The notes beneath the pieces were generated by a model. It saw only the letters and a list, made by a program, of their open reading frames with translations. It was not told where the DNA came from and made no database searches. A stretch of 64,000 nt of DNA, from NCBI GenBank assembly GCA_905116865.2, contig CAJHNH020007024.1:152001-216000 (forward strand), read 5' to 3'. The stretch is from Candidula unifasciata. Lineage: Eukaryota > Mollusca > Gastropoda > Stylommatophora > Geomitridae. Shown piece by piece: positions 1 to 11,599 of this stretch. Made by a program: the position numbers and the translations under genes. The number at the start of each line of letters is the position of its first letter. Within the stretch, counting starts at the first letter, position 1.

Positions 1-77
1 GGCCTGCGTGCCCAATTCTTAACCCTTTAAAAATAAAGTTCGTTCGTTCGTTCGTTCGTTCGTTCGTTCGTTCGTTC
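1..77 (+). repeat. SINE-C type interspersed repeat, 3' end with (CGTT)n tail
   Basis: Starts at the window edge with ggcctgcgtgcccaat, passes a short A-rich stretch and ends in about nine CGTT units. The same core recurs at 5445-5706, and in reverse at 9235-9330 and 60028-60165; two of those also carry a CGTT/AACG tail. Shared core plus tail indicates a retroposed family. No tRNA-like head is visible, so SINE status is inference. Confidence 0.6.
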
Positions 78-348
78 TTCTTCTTCTTCTTCTTCTTTTC
101 TTCTTCTACTTAAGCTACTTCTGTATCTTCTACCTCTGTTTCTGTTTCTTCTGCTTCTTTCGCTTCTAGTGCATCTTTTTCTGTTGCATCTGCTTCTCCT
201 GCTTCTGCTTCTGCCTCTGCTTCTGTTAATGCTTTTGCTGCTGCTTTTGCTGCCTCTTTTTTTCTCCTCCTCATATTCTTCTTCTTCTTCTTCTTCTTCT
301 TCTTCTTCTTCTTCTTCTTCTTCTTCTTCTTCTTCTTCTTCTTCTTCT

Positions 349-383
<35 letters not shown>

Positions 384-420
384 TTCTTCAGTTGCACTCA
401 AAAGTGAAGTTATAAGGTAG
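76..420. repeat. TTC/CTT microsatellite with an embedded coding-like low-complexity repeat
   Basis: TTC runs at 76-99 and about 276-388 flank a pyrimidine-rich block (100-275) built of variants of the hexamer cttctg/cttctt. On the minus strand the block reads as Glu/Ala-rich protein. It is clearly homologous in inverted orientation to 13583-13770, including the same tatgaggaggagaaa junction, so it is a dispersed unit and not merely local slippage. I do not believe it is translated. Confidence 0.75.
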
Positions 421-2424
421 TATCAATATTGATCATCATCATTTTCATCATCATCCTCATCATCATGTCGCAGTCCATTTGCAAAACGTCGCTCTTATTA
501 CAGTCTGCCTGAAAGAAACTCGGTCTCCTGCCAGCTCTCCCACCTGGTGCACTTTTAGACCGAAGGGGTCACTTATATCCTGTACCTATCTTCTTGGTGG
601 TTGGCCCTCTTTCATGTTACCATGCCTTTTTTTAATTGTTTTTACCAATCCACCGTATTGCTCGATATGACCAATATAGTTCAGCTCCGGAGACAAGATG
701 TTGTTTATTAGTCTCTATTTCTTGCTGTTATAATCTTTTAAAACTTCAGTATTTTCTCCTCTTCTTTGTCCACGGTGTTCTAGTAATCTTTTTTCAGCAT
801 TTCAGATTAAAAGCCACTGTGTTCTTTCTCAGGGACTTGGAGATAGTCCACCAGTCACACCCTATGTGGCTACAGGAAAGCTGCCTGCTCTAAACATGTT
901 TACATTTTTTTCTTGCTTGTGCTTAACCATAGACTTTTAATTTTTGTATTGGTATAACCTCTTGTTGACTTATGTCGAACAGTCTTCATTGCTATTTATT
1001 ATGGAGCCCAGACGTTCAAAGTTTGTGACATTTTCGATGTCTCAATCATTTATTGTAATTTTAGGATGACAGGCAGTTATATATGTATCTAATTAACGAT
1101 TTTCCTAATCCCTTTTCCGAAAAAAAAAAAAAAATTTATCAAATGACCCATTTGCATAATTACATATATACTAGCACAAGAACAGGACGGGAAAGAAGAA
1201 GGAATAGAAGAAGATGTGAATTCTGAATCTGACGTGGATTGAAGCAGGATTGTAGACTTGATTGACTTACTGGCACCTTTCCGTCTTACCAGACGATAAT
1301 ATTATACTGAGCTATTGAGCTATTGGGAGGCATTTGACTTACAACACATTGCGGTGGCGAGTGTGACTACTAAGACCCGCCCCCGTTAAGAAAAGTCTTT
1401 CACAACTAAAGCATGGGATTTCAGGAATATTGTTGTCAACAATTATGTTTAGTCGGTTTGTCCTAGGACGCTCAGCTCCCATTCTTTCTTGCCTTCTCAA
1501 TAGCGCAAAGCCTGGGCAGTATTGTAGAGACCATATGTTTCCCATAGATCATGATCCCTCTACCGACCTGCCCTATATACTCGGAAGGAAAATAGTACTT
1601 TTGGGAAAAAGCAGACTGCAGAAGCAGCCGGATCAGAAAAGCAGTGTGCTCTATACGTCCGCCTGTAGAAACTTCCCACCCAGACCAGCTGCCAGCCAAG
1701 GCAAAGGGCCTGGTTTTTCCCTGGCATAACATACGGTTTTTAGGCTGCATTTCTTCTTCCTAGGAAAGGGCTAGTATCTTCCCCAATGCGCTACTCTGCC
1801 CGAAGCCGTTGGCACAATATGGGATGTCAGGTTTGGTGTGCGCCGCCAATCAATAGGCGTTAACGTAAGACAGATAGTACCTGCTATTGTTAAATGGTAG
1901 CTCAGTCATATCTGACCAAGACCTGACTGAATAGGTTACTAACACATTCAGCCTCCTCCACCTCCCCTCCCCTCACTGAGAATCAGCCTAAACAAGAATA
2001 TCTAAAAACAATTCATTTCGTTAACAATATTGAAAATAAATTACAAACACTACATGGCAACGTGATTTGTCATGAATAATTCTCAAGCGCTGTTTAACAA
2101 CATAGCCAATGGAAACCCTTCGACAGGTGACAGGCAGGTGGGATCGGAAACTCGGTTACTAGAATAATATATGTGTGCCGAAGTGCTTCAACAAAAATAA
2201 AACAGCAGGCTCTGCTCAAACTGGAATAAAATTAGTGATAGCTGGCTGTTTGGGAAACATGCAGAAACATGCAGACAAGTATAAAGTATGAGCCGTAAAA
2301 TCTGTTTTCGTTTAGCTTTTTTTTTAATTATTGAAGTCTGAACGTTGAAATTGTGGATCTCTAATTTGGTCGATATGTGTTTGTCGAATCCACCGTTTTC
2401 CACAAGTATAAGGTGCACAGGCAG
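421..2424. other. No gene seen; unique-looking sequence with one short repeat
   Basis: Open frames here are short and of no recognisable family. There is an A-run at about 1120-1134. The only structured element is the fragment at 1275-1450, listed separately. Confidence 0.5.
1275..1450 (+). repeat. Interspersed repeat G, copy 1
   Basis: Shares the string ggcgagtgtgacta and its flanks (a pyrimidine-rich start, ccagacgata, then gatgggatttnng) with 46300-46460. Two diverged copies in the same orientation imply an old dispersed element. No ends, target duplications or coding capacity are visible. Confidence 0.45.
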
Positions 2425-2945
2425 CATTTCAGAAGGCGAAAAGTATCTTATGTAAAAAGTATCTTATGTAATAAATCACTCTCAATAAACGTCAAAAAAC
2501 GAGTATTGAGATGTTATTACGAGCGTATTTGATTGTATGGTAGTGAATCTTGGAATGTGAGCAAACAAATTAGGAAGATTTTGGAGGCATATAAGATGTA
2601 ATTCTTGAGAAGAATGTTGCGAATACCTTGGACTGCCAGAATGACTAACATCAATTGCCTGGAAATTGCTAATGAAAGTAAAAAAATTATTTACAACAAT
2701 GAGAAGGAGACACAGTTCTTAATCAAGTGATGAGTAAATGAGCACTGGAAAATATTGAGTCGACTGGAGAGATCACTGGTAGAGGCAGGGGCAGACTAAG
2801 AGAAATGATGGTGGATGGCTTAAGACAGTGGCATGGATAAATATCATCAGTGAAATTGATCTAGAACATCAAACACCTAGATCTGTGGAGATGCATGAAC
2901 GCCCATGCAAGCTGGCAAGTCACCTGATGATGATGATTATAAGAT
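2425..2945 (+). mobile_element. RTE-C: 3' end of an RTE-type LINE, copy 1 (decayed)
   Basis: The plus strand encodes broken pieces of the C-terminal part of an RTE-type reverse transcriptase: a LYGSESW-like motif, MLRIPWTARMT, then a GRGRGRLREMMVDG segment, and it ends in a (GAT)n-like tail at about 2925-2940. The same region is found at 35765-36310 and 53268-54020, and all three end with the GAT tail. Several in-frame stops and a small duplication (aaaagtatcttatgta twice near 2440-2475) make it non-functional. The 5' end is truncated well past the catalytic RT motifs. Confidence 0.7.
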
Positions 2946-3234
2946 GCATTCAGTTTCTAAAAGTAGGGTCTAATAAAAGTGTGCACTTCATACAGCGGTA
3001 GAATATTATCATTTTTTCCCCTCCAAATTACAGGTCCCTAAAACAATGTGCGCCTTATTCATGCCAGCGTTTTATGCAAGTACTTGTTGAAATACGATAG
3101 ATGGTACGTTTCATTACATGCGCTTATAGTATTTAAGAATATGGACGACATCGTGGGGATACCTTTCCTAAAAACGAATATCGTATGGGTTTCAATTTCC
3201 TGAAAAGTCGGGGTTTTCATTTTTGCATCATATC

Positions 3235-3420
3235 ATACCACCCGAAATAGTTGTGTGGCTAACAGCTCCCCTGTCGGTCTTAGGTTCGTATTCACATCAA
3301 GACGTATTTTAGTTTTGACCTTATCTTCCAGGGTGAACCAGGGCAAAATAGGTACTAGTTTAAAGTCCCTGGCAGAAAAGGTATTCGGCGTAATGTTGAC
3401 AAAGGGTAGAACCATAATAA
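3235..3420 (+). repeat. Degenerate SINE-A copy
   Basis: A tRNA-like head (gtgtggctaacagct, then taggttcgtattc as a weak B box) is followed by body elements shared with the other SINE-A copies: aaaataggtacta, a ccctggnagaaaag segment and ggcgtaatgttgac. It is strongly diverged, so boundaries are approximate. Confidence 0.45.
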
Positions 3421-3639
3421 TAGGAAGATAGAACTGGAATTCGTGGTATGGCAATGAGTAGCGATGAGAAAGGGGACATGAAACCTCAACCACTTCGTAT
3501 TAGTCAAAAAACTTTGAATGTCGAAATCTTCAACTAAAATACATGCTATGGCGCATTTATGTCAGTGTTTTATTGCTGACGCTACTGCTATTTATTTATT
3601 TTTTCTTCCTTCTCCTTATCCTCCCTTAAAACCTTCTTA

Positions 3640-5297
3640 CTCTTCTTGTGTGCGTATATATGTAAGTATGTAGGAATGTATTATCTGGGTGTGTGTGTGA
3701 GATTGCGGGTGGTGTGTGTTTGTATGTGGATTTATGTATGTATATTTAGGTGTGTAAGTATGTGTGTGTGTTTATGTATGAATGTTGCAAGTATGTGTGA
3801 TTGTATATGAGTGTATGTGTGATTGTGGGTGTGTGTGTACATAATGTAGGCAAGTATGTATGTATGCAGGTATGTGTGGGCATGTATGTGGGTGTATGTA
3901 TGCATGCATGCATGCACGTTTGTATCTATGTGTATGCATGCATGCTGGTGGATGTATGTATGCATATGTAGCTGTGTAAGTATGTGGGTGTATATGTGTG
4001 TATATTTAGGTATGTATGCAAGTATTTATGTATGTGTGTAAAGATGTGAGTGTATGTATAGATGTGTGTTTGTATGCATGTTTGTGTATGTATGTATGTA
4101 TGTATGTATGTATGTATGTATGTATGTATGTATGTATGTATGTATGTATGTATGTATGTATGTATGTATGTATGTATGTATGTATGTATGTATGTATGTA
4201 TGTATGTATGTATGTATGTATGTATGTATGTATGTATGTATGTATGTATGTATGTATGTATGTATGTATGTATGTATGTATGTATGTATGTATGTATGTA
4301 TGTATGTATGTATGTATGTATGTATGTATGTATGTATGTATGTATGTATGTATGTATGTATGTATGTATGTATGTATGTATGTATGTATGTATGTATGTA
4401 TGTATGTATGTATGTATGTATGTATGTATGTATGTATGTATGTATGTATGTATGTATGTATGTATGTATGTATGTATGTATGTATGTATGTATGTATGTA
4501 TGTATGTATGTATGTATGTATGTATGTATGTATGTATGTATGTATGTATGTATGTATGTATGTATGTATGTATGTATGTATGTATGTATGTATGTATGTA
4601 TGTATGTATGTATGTATGTATGTATGTATGTATGTATGTATGTATGTATGTATGTATGTATGTATGTATGTATGTATGTATGTATGTATGTATGTATGTA
4701 TGTATGTATGTATGTATGTATGTATGTATGTATGTATGTATGTATGTATGTATGTATGTATGTATGTATGTATGTATGTATGTATGTATGTATGTATGTA
4801 TGTATGTATGTATGTATGTATGTATGTATGTATGTATGTATGTATGTATGTATGTATGTATGTATGTATGTATGTATGTATGTATGTATGTATGTATGTA
4901 TGTATGTATGTATGTATGTATGTATGTATGTATGTATGTATGTATGTATGTATGTATGTATGTATGTATGTATGTATGTATGTATGTATGTATGTATGTA
5001 TGTATGTATGTATGCATGTATGTGGGTGTATGTTTGCATGTGAGTGTATATGTGTGGTTGTGGGCGTATGTGGGTGTCTGTATATGTGATTGTATGTGTG
5101 TGTATACCTGCATGCATGTGTAGGTGTGTATGTATGCAATCTGTGTGTGCATGTATGTCTATGAATGTATGAATGTGCGTTTTATATTTGTGCATGTATG
5201 TCTGTGTATGTATGTGTGAGTGTTTCATGTGCGTATGTATATACTACGTATTTCTGTATATGAGTGTGCATGTATGAGAATGTAAGAGTATGTATAC

Positions 5298-5328
<31 letters not shown>

Positions 5329-5350
5329 AGTGTGTAAGACTGTGTACACA
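3640..5350. repeat. Giant TATG microsatellite (perfect core 4085-5014) with degenerate flanks
   Basis: The core of about 930 bp is uninterrupted GTAT/TATG, about 232 units. One C at 5015 ends the perfect run. About 450 bp on the left and 330 bp on the right are degenerate TG/TATG-rich sequence, including a pure TG run at 5299-5323. TATG and its reverse complement contain no stop codons, so long open frames appear in every phase on both strands; none is a gene. Confidence 0.97.
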
Positions 5351-5444
5351 TGATGTGTGTATGCATTATTCTATAATGTTTTTTCCTTTAATATATCCAT
5401 AACATGCATTATGATATCAGGCATTGGTACTCTGAAAAAAAAAG

Positions 5445-5706
5445 GGCTTAAAAGGGCCGGATGTCAAACGGGCCTGCGTGCCCAATGTGTCTTCTTTCTT
5501 CTTTTGTCAAAATCTGCTTGTGCCGCTAGGCGTCGCAGTCTATCAGATGATCGGCAACCGAGCCAGGGCGCGCTCAGTCGCTTCATATGCCGTGGTGTTA
5601 TGAAGTCTCAAGTTGTCTGTGACTCCTTCAATCCATCTTCTTCTTGTGTAAGCCCAATGTGTAAGATTGAGAAAATAAGGTTGTTTCGTTCATTCGTTCG
5701 TTCGTT
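5445..5706 (+). repeat. SINE-C type repeat interrupted by a LINE fragment
   Basis: The repeat core (gggccgg...gggcctgcgtgcccaat) runs to 5490, is interrupted by 5491-5651, and resumes at 5652 with the duplicated gcccaatgtgt, ending in ttcgttcattcgttcgttcg. Removing the insert restores a colinear SINE-C copy with a CGTT tail. Confidence 0.7.
5491..5651 (-). mobile_element. 161-bp 5'-truncated RTE-type LINE 3' end, with 11-bp target duplication
   Basis: Read on the minus strand, it encodes RRRWIEGVTDNLRLHNTTAY and then a degraded tail, the characteristic C-terminal motif of RTE-type polyproteins, followed by an A/G-rich tail (ttgacaaaagaagaaagaag). It is flanked by identical gcccaatgtgt at 5480-5490 and 5652-5662, the product of target-primed insertion. 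This is a dead-on-arrival copy only 161 bp long. Confidence 0.75.
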
Positions 5707-5779
5707 GCTCTCTCTCTTCCTCCTCCTCTTATTAGTTTGCTGCCTCTTCCTTCTCTTCTTAGTCCTTTCCTTCTTTCTT

Positions 5780-6084
5780 TTTTTTTTTAAAATTCTCTTT
5801 CTTTGCTTCTGCTCTTTTCTTTCCTTTAGAATTCTTTTCTTTCTATTCATTTATTCAGTTCTTTATTATAATCTTCTTCCTAAATAAACAAATCGTGCAT
5901 CGTACATAGAATGTTAGACCCATATTCTTTATGAACCAGCCGAGTCTGGATGAGTCATGTAGCCAGTATCAATCTTGTCCCAATAATTCCTCCAAGATAT
6001 TTTCTGGTGATCGTTTCATGATGGGGCGAGCTGGTAGCCAAGACAAATTACACAACACGGGACAGGATGCAAGCATCTTGAACC

Positions 6085-6129
<45 letters not shown>

Positions 6130-7569
6130 TACAGCACACACACATACACAACAAAGATACGTACCCTTTTTGTCTGGCATAGAAAGATTTTTTATTTTCC
6201 TGTCCTCTACTTCGTCTTTGTCTCAACTGCTATGCAATGAAAACTCCACTGAGGATCGGGAACACCAGGAGCCTTCCGATAGTCAGAATGAGTGTCTCTC
6301 CTTTGAATGTTTCGTCCTCATTACCTTACACAGAAGGATAGGGCATGACAACTTGTTTTTTTCCCCTCATGTCCTATACGTCGCTAATGACTCCACCGCT
6401 GCAGTAAGTTTAGTCGCTTCCCCTGAGTGTACCTGAGGCTCTTAGCGCCCACTGGCCAGCTCCATGGCCCCAAAAATATGTTCACGAACCTACCGCCACC
6501 GCGCACCCACCTCCCCCCTAACCCCCCCCCCCCCATCGCTCAACTGCCCTAGTATCTCTAACGTGGGTAGTAGCGCCCACTTTGGAAAGAACTGTCCAGG
6601 AGCTACGTGCCCCTCTTACCGCCGCCCCTCCCTCACGCCACACCTCCCCTCCCCCACCCACACCCGGCTGTGCTACCGTCCCCTCAAAATTGGGTTCCCG
6701 GAACAGACACAATATATTAAAATATCTATTTTCTTTAAAAAGAATGCATTTGCTATCTGTTTTATGTTCTCATAACCTCTAGCGTCTTGATTAGAAAACA
6801 GTCGTGTCTTCTCAAAGTGAAAAAGTATGAAGATAAAGACTCAATGCGGCTGTGTTCGTTTTCTTCTCTATTGACCGACACCTTGCAGCCAACAAGGATG
6901 GCACAGATCGGCAACGTGTTTTTCTGCACAAGTTCTTCAGGTACAAACAAACGTAACCCTGATGACTTCTGGCATTTTAAATGAATATGCATGAGCCCAG
7001 ACCGGCAGGGCTAAGACGGTCCAACACGGAGATGTAATAGCTTCGATCTCACGTGGGCTTCTATTCCCCCTTCTTCACCGAACTTTCTCTTTAAAATAAA
7101 CAAGATGTGGCGTGCTGGATGCTTCTCCCCTCTACAAGAATCGAAACGACTGTTTTGTGGCATAAGGGATATGCTGTTAAACGTCCTTGCCTGTGGTAAT
7201 TCATTAGAAAAAAACGAGAATGTATGACCCTGTCTTAATATTGTGCAAAATAGAATAACTTAGTACAAATCTAAATAAAAACTGGCAGAATAAGCCCGAG
7301 TGGGATTGCAAAGACAAGGGTTGCTGTCGTTGCATAGCCCTTTGGGAAAATATTACAGAAAAATAATTGTCTTTATGAACAATGTTTTTTGAACATGGTA
7401 GGTGTTGGGTGACAATGTATTCATGTGTGGTGCATTTGAGTTTAGCGGGGTTAGGAAACAACATCAAAGCAGCCGGGACATTGCAATTTCTGGTAAGTGA
7501 GAGCTACCTGTATAATGTTGACCATGGAGTGTAAAACTATAAGTCTAGCACCATCTAGATACAGGTGTT
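5780..7569. other. No gene seen; (CA)n at about 6088-6126 and C-rich stretches
   Basis: Contains a CA microsatellite, a C10 run near 6524-6534 and a C-rich patch to about 6665. Open frames here have no recognisable domains and overlap on both strands. Confidence 0.5.
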
Positions 7570-7745
7570 TAAAGTCGAGTTAAGAATCAACAACCTTGCA
7601 CTAGAGATAATTCCATGAGCGCTTCGTCCCCATCTTCAGCAGCAAGCGAAGAGTTCCTGTTCCGATAGCACAAGAAAATGCATAATTCTACATCTGTCTT
7701 GCCTTTCCCTTGAGTGTTGAGCGCCGGCATGATCCCCTGGTAAAC
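7570..7745 (+). repeat. Interspersed repeat H, copy 1
   Basis: Shares an ordered series of blocks with 30390-30510 and 54890-55060: a gagttaagaatcaa-like start, a catcttcagcagc block, a gagttcc/ccgatgg block and a ccgtcttgcctttc block. Three copies in the same orientation define a family of about 170 bp. No coding capacity or terminal structure seen. Confidence 0.55.
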
Positions 7746-7914
7746 TCCCTGCAACCCTATTTTACTCAGACCGTAATGATCTATTTGTGCCTCCGTCCTG
7801 TTTGTAAGGATACAAGTGAAACCCAGGGACTTCACGTCAGCTGACAAACAGCTAATATCCCCGTATCGCACTTGTTTGATTCTCTGACTTTCAGGCAGAC
7901 CAATTTTTCTTATT

Positions 7915-7985
7915 TTTCATTTTGCGTTCACCGACTGTAAACAATGGTGGAAAGGTCTGGTTGTTCCTCCTCTCCTGTATTTTCG
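7915..7985 (+). repeat. SINE-E body motif (gttcaccgactgtaaac...tctggttgttc)
   Basis: A ~50-bp motif, ttcacc-n-ctgtaaac then ggtggaaaggtctggttgttc, that recurs at 49905-49965, in reverse at 48595-48650, and as the core of the tandem array at 43517-44010. The copy at 49.9 kb sits behind a tRNA-like head. Confidence 0.5.
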
Positions 7986-8234
7986 TCTTGATCCAAAACT
8001 TGAATTTTGCGTGCATATCCGTTTTAGACTTTTTTGTACGCATTCTGTTGATTTCATGCCTCACAGGCAGATGCACTCAAATTTCATTGCTTACACAACT
8101 AGATAGTGGTCTTGTAAAATGGTTGTTAGGGGACAGTGTGTCTATTGTTTTTTCCAAAACGGAACATTGAAACCCATACGGGAAAGGCGAGTATTTAGGA
8201 CTCGTGTTAACCTTATAGAGCCTGGACTTTAAAA

Positions 8235-8400
8235 AAAAATGATATTGGCTTTCAGGTCAACCCAGCCTTGAGTAGAAACAAGGTATAGTCCTGGGAAGTA
8301 AAGGCGACCAGCGTGATGTTAAATCACATCACCAACCGAGTGCCGATAAGTCTATAAAATACAGGTCCAACCCAATATGCCTAACACTTCTCAAGGCAAG
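8235..8400 (+). repeat. SINE-A body fragment
   Basis: Contains ggtcaacccagccttgagta, then ctgggaagtaaaggcgacc, aaatcacatcacc, gtgccgataagtctataaaa and tatgcctaacac, the same ordered blocks as the SINE-A copies at 29421 and 52321. The tRNA-related head is missing. Confidence 0.65.
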
Positions 8401-8534
8401 CAAAAGGTTCATGTTCTGTATACTGACCTAATGCCGATGCATTTTAGAACTGAGAAGCCAAGCATTGATCGCATGGTAGACGTAGTCTCATTCTGCTGTC
8501 AGAGTGTGAAGTGTCATTATTTCACTAATTCAAT

Positions 8535-8715
8535 ATCACTACGTAACATCACACATGCCGCCTTTACTTCCAGGACGTTCCCTGGTACCATTTTAGCCTA
8601 GGTCGACCAGAGAGCCGAGTTAAATTTTGAATAGAAGTTAGCCTAGGTACGGATTTGAACCTTCGATTTTTTACTCGAAGGCTGGCTTCTAGCAGCTACG
8701 CCACCACGACTCATG
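8535..8715 (-). repeat. SINE-A copy with tRNA-like head, minus strand
   Basis: On the minus strand the head reads gtggtggcgtagctgctag (A-box-like) and aaggttcaaatccg (B box), followed by the family body gtcgacctaggctaaaatgg and ctggaagtaaaggcgg. It lies tail-to-tail with the plus-strand copy at 8235-8400. Confidence 0.6.
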
Positions 8716-9234
8716 ACATACATTTGTGCACAAAGTTTTGTGTCCTTCAGTTAGTTTCTCTAGTCATCGCATGTGATGTGTTAAAATATAAATACTAGAC
8801 AGACCCAAGAGGTCTTCATTGAGAGTAGAAGCATTGACTGAGACAAACATTATTGGTTTCTATAGATAACTTACGACCCGTGATATTTCGGCTAGTAGAT
8901 TACGATTTTGGTTTGTTTTGTCTTTACTGGCAGGCTGACATTTCTACGAGCTGTTGCCTGAAGGTTCGTCATAATCGCCACCTGATGTGCCAGATCCTGG
9001 ATGTCAGTCTAACAGGAAGCATCGCAGACAAGACTTTCAACCTCCCAAGAAGTTCTAATTAGAGCATTGTAAATCAAACATGTACCAGAAGGGTATACTC
9101 TTCTGTTCTTTGCAGTGGTGAAAACATTCTTGTTTCTTATCGTCTTCTCGTTGGGAAAATACTCAGGGAGCTCATTTCTGTTTATTTTATTTTATTCAAT
9201 TAATGGTTTTTTAATTCACAGGTGTTTACGAAAA
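8716..9234. other. No gene seen
   Basis: Only short open frames without recognisable motifs. No repeat match within the window. Confidence 0.45.
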
Positions 9235-9330
9235 TTTAGCACGCAGGCCCGTCTTACCCCCGGCCCTTCCAAACACCCATCTTTCACAATGCAGTTGCAT
9301 TTTATAAATAACGCATGTTGTGTTCAATAA
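9235..9330 (-). repeat. SINE-C type repeat, minus strand
   Basis: The reverse complement carries gggccgg and gacgggcctgcgtgc as in 5445-5490. The segment tttcacaatgcagttgcatt onward matches 60115-60165. The CGTT tail is absent. Confidence 0.6.
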
Positions 9331-10384
9331 ATCACGCTTTGCGTGCAAAAAGTAGGTCATGCGAGGTAGCCGTGGCAAATTAGTTATAACATAATAATAT
9401 CAACGTGCAGATAAAAACTAATTTTCCTTGACATCTCTTGAAAGGTAGCATTGTTCATTTTTTTACTGAACGATGGTCTCCAATACACACTGGTTATTTT
9501 TATAAGTACCCTGATCATCACCCGAAAATGCTTCTTATACAGCTACAATGACAGGTCGCATTCCTAATTTGTTGATGTAGCGGCTCTTTGTATGGTTTTC
9601 GCATCGTGCTATTCTCGTAGAGATTCTTATGTTGGACCCGCGTCAAGGATAAATACTTATCCTCATAACTGATGTCTTCAAACGGTAGTAAACGTTACAA
9701 AAATGCAAGACAATGCAACACACAGACTCTTCCTTGTAGAGATACGTGAGTATGTCTTAGGCACACAGTTCAAAACAAGGTCACACAAACATGGCCATTT
9801 GCACACGTGCTTGCTTAACGCAAATAGCTCAAATCCCCATTGATGTCGAAAATTGAGCTTTTAGGTCATTGTAATCTAAAGATGGCTGAAGGGAGATACT
9901 ATGAAAAGAGAAGGTAGTTAGTGTGATTTTGACCGCATCAACATTGTTTGTCTTATTAACAGCAAAACAATGGTTATTTTATGAAGATCACAAAGACTAT
10001 TTTTCCCTCGAGATTACAGTAAGGGTTACTTCATCAACTTAGTGGTTCTGTTATCAAGGTCATGATATTTCTTCTCTCATGGTTTCTTTTATCTAGATCA
10101 CGACAGTACTTCTACAATCCCAGTGTTTAAAAAAAAAAAAAAAAAAAAGATCTTAAAAAAAATAAACAACATAAAAATCACTGGTTTATTCATTAGGATC
10201 ACAACATTCTTTCGTTAAAAATTACATAAGTTTTTCCTTGAAAACTACAACAAAGATTTTTCCGTTAAAGATAACAACGTTGGTTCTTTTATCAAACATA
10301 ATCAAACAAGTACGTACCTTCACCAAGAGCACGACATTGTTTCGTCAAAGATCACATAACGTTTCTTTCTCCAGTCTACATGTA
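9331..10384. other. No gene seen; poly-A run at about 10129-10148
   Basis: AT-rich sequence. Around 9960-10380 the phrase 'aagatcac(a)a..' recurs every 40-60 bp (for example near 9984, 10057, 10096, 10197 and 10349), suggesting a very old tandem repeat, but copies are too diverged to define a unit. Confidence 0.35.
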
Positions 10385-10474
<90 letters not shown>

Positions 10475-10477
10475 TGT
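10385..10477. repeat. Compound microsatellite (GTCT)n-(TC)n-(TG)n
   Basis: Directly readable: about eight GTCT units, then about 20 TC units, then about 10 TG units. Such compound structure usually arises by point mutation inside an expanding array. Confidence 0.95.
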
Positions 10478-11027
10478 CTTTCTATCTCTTTCTACTGTTC
10501 CTCTGAACCTTTCTTTTAACAGCCTACAAGTCCATAAAACCTCTAACCCTACCAATGTCTCGATTGTCTCTTTCCATTGTACGATTTTCGTCACAAGCCA
10601 AATCAATACCAACAGTCATTAATTTGCTTTCCGACAACGCACACGTGACTAAAATCTCTAAAGGTTTCGATGAACCGCTACTTGGGAAACCACACGTACT
10701 AGCAACACCAGTTTCTTGTTAATCTTTCGCCTGCACATCTAATGTCATCTGTAACACAGAACATTGATTGCTGGCGGATACTCCAACGGTTGTGGGGGAA
10801 ACATAACTTGTCGCGTATCGACCCTGTTACAAGTTGCGGCAATGTTACTTACCACATTTTCCATTGTTTATGTTATGAATAATTATAAACATCGAAATTC
10901 ATACATTGCTATCGTTTTTACTATAGTTAAATTGATGCATCTGATGCCAGAGTTGAATGATTTATGCGCGCATTGGATACCATAGTGTAGGCAGTTAAAA
11001 AAAAAAAACCTGAAGAACACATATAAG

Positions 11028-11280
11028 TAAAAAAAGTAAAGATCCCTTTTCACGCCTTTCGGCGCATCGGGCATATGGGCAGAGCGTCCCATATTTGTAC
11101 AGACCATCAGCACTCTGTGGGTAATGTGGTCAGCATTACGCCGGCTGTCTTTACTTTCCCAATACAGCCCATCCTGATACCCATTTTAGGATGGGTCGAC
11201 TTGTGACGTCCCATACCACGACAAAAATCCACGCAGCCTGCAGTGGGTTTCGATCGCGATATGCTGGCTTACGAGTCGGA
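11028..11280 (-). repeat. SINE-A copy, 5' truncated, minus strand
   Basis: Nearly identical to the minus-strand copy at 25184-25467, from the tail (agtaaagatcccttttcacg) through cctttcggcgcatcgggcat to the B-box region gtgggtttcgatcgcgatat. Similarity stops near the anticodon-arm equivalent (acgagtcgga), after which C-rich unrelated sequence follows, so the A-box end is missing. Confidence 0.85.
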
Positions 11281-11599
11281 GCAGATTGCCACCCCCCTCC
11301 CGCCACACCCCCCCCCCCCCAAATCGATAAAATGATTAAATCCTGAAAGTAAGCATTGAACAAAAAAATATTTAAAAAAAAACGTATAACTAACACTGTG
11401 GAAACACTGCTCAGTGTTCGTCACAGAAGAGGCAAGTAAGAAAATGGTGATTCTTAATTACATTACCCAGATCCTCCAAATTAAAATAAACAAGTAAAAT
11501 AGCCACGCTGCCGAGGGGGGAGGCGGTGAGGGGGCGGGGGTGGGGTGAGGCGGATAGGTAGGGGCAGTTTAAGGGGTTATAAATGAAAACAAAACGGTA

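Noticed and set aside
3926..5228. Open frames of 300-400 codons on both strands (repeated MYVC or IHTY words)
   Set aside because: They are translations of the TATG array, which contains no stop in any phase; no unique coding sequence.
5357..5887. 176-codon plus-strand frame
   Set aside because: Spans a SINE-C copy, an inserted LINE stub and pyrimidine-rich DNA, so it is a chimera of repeats.
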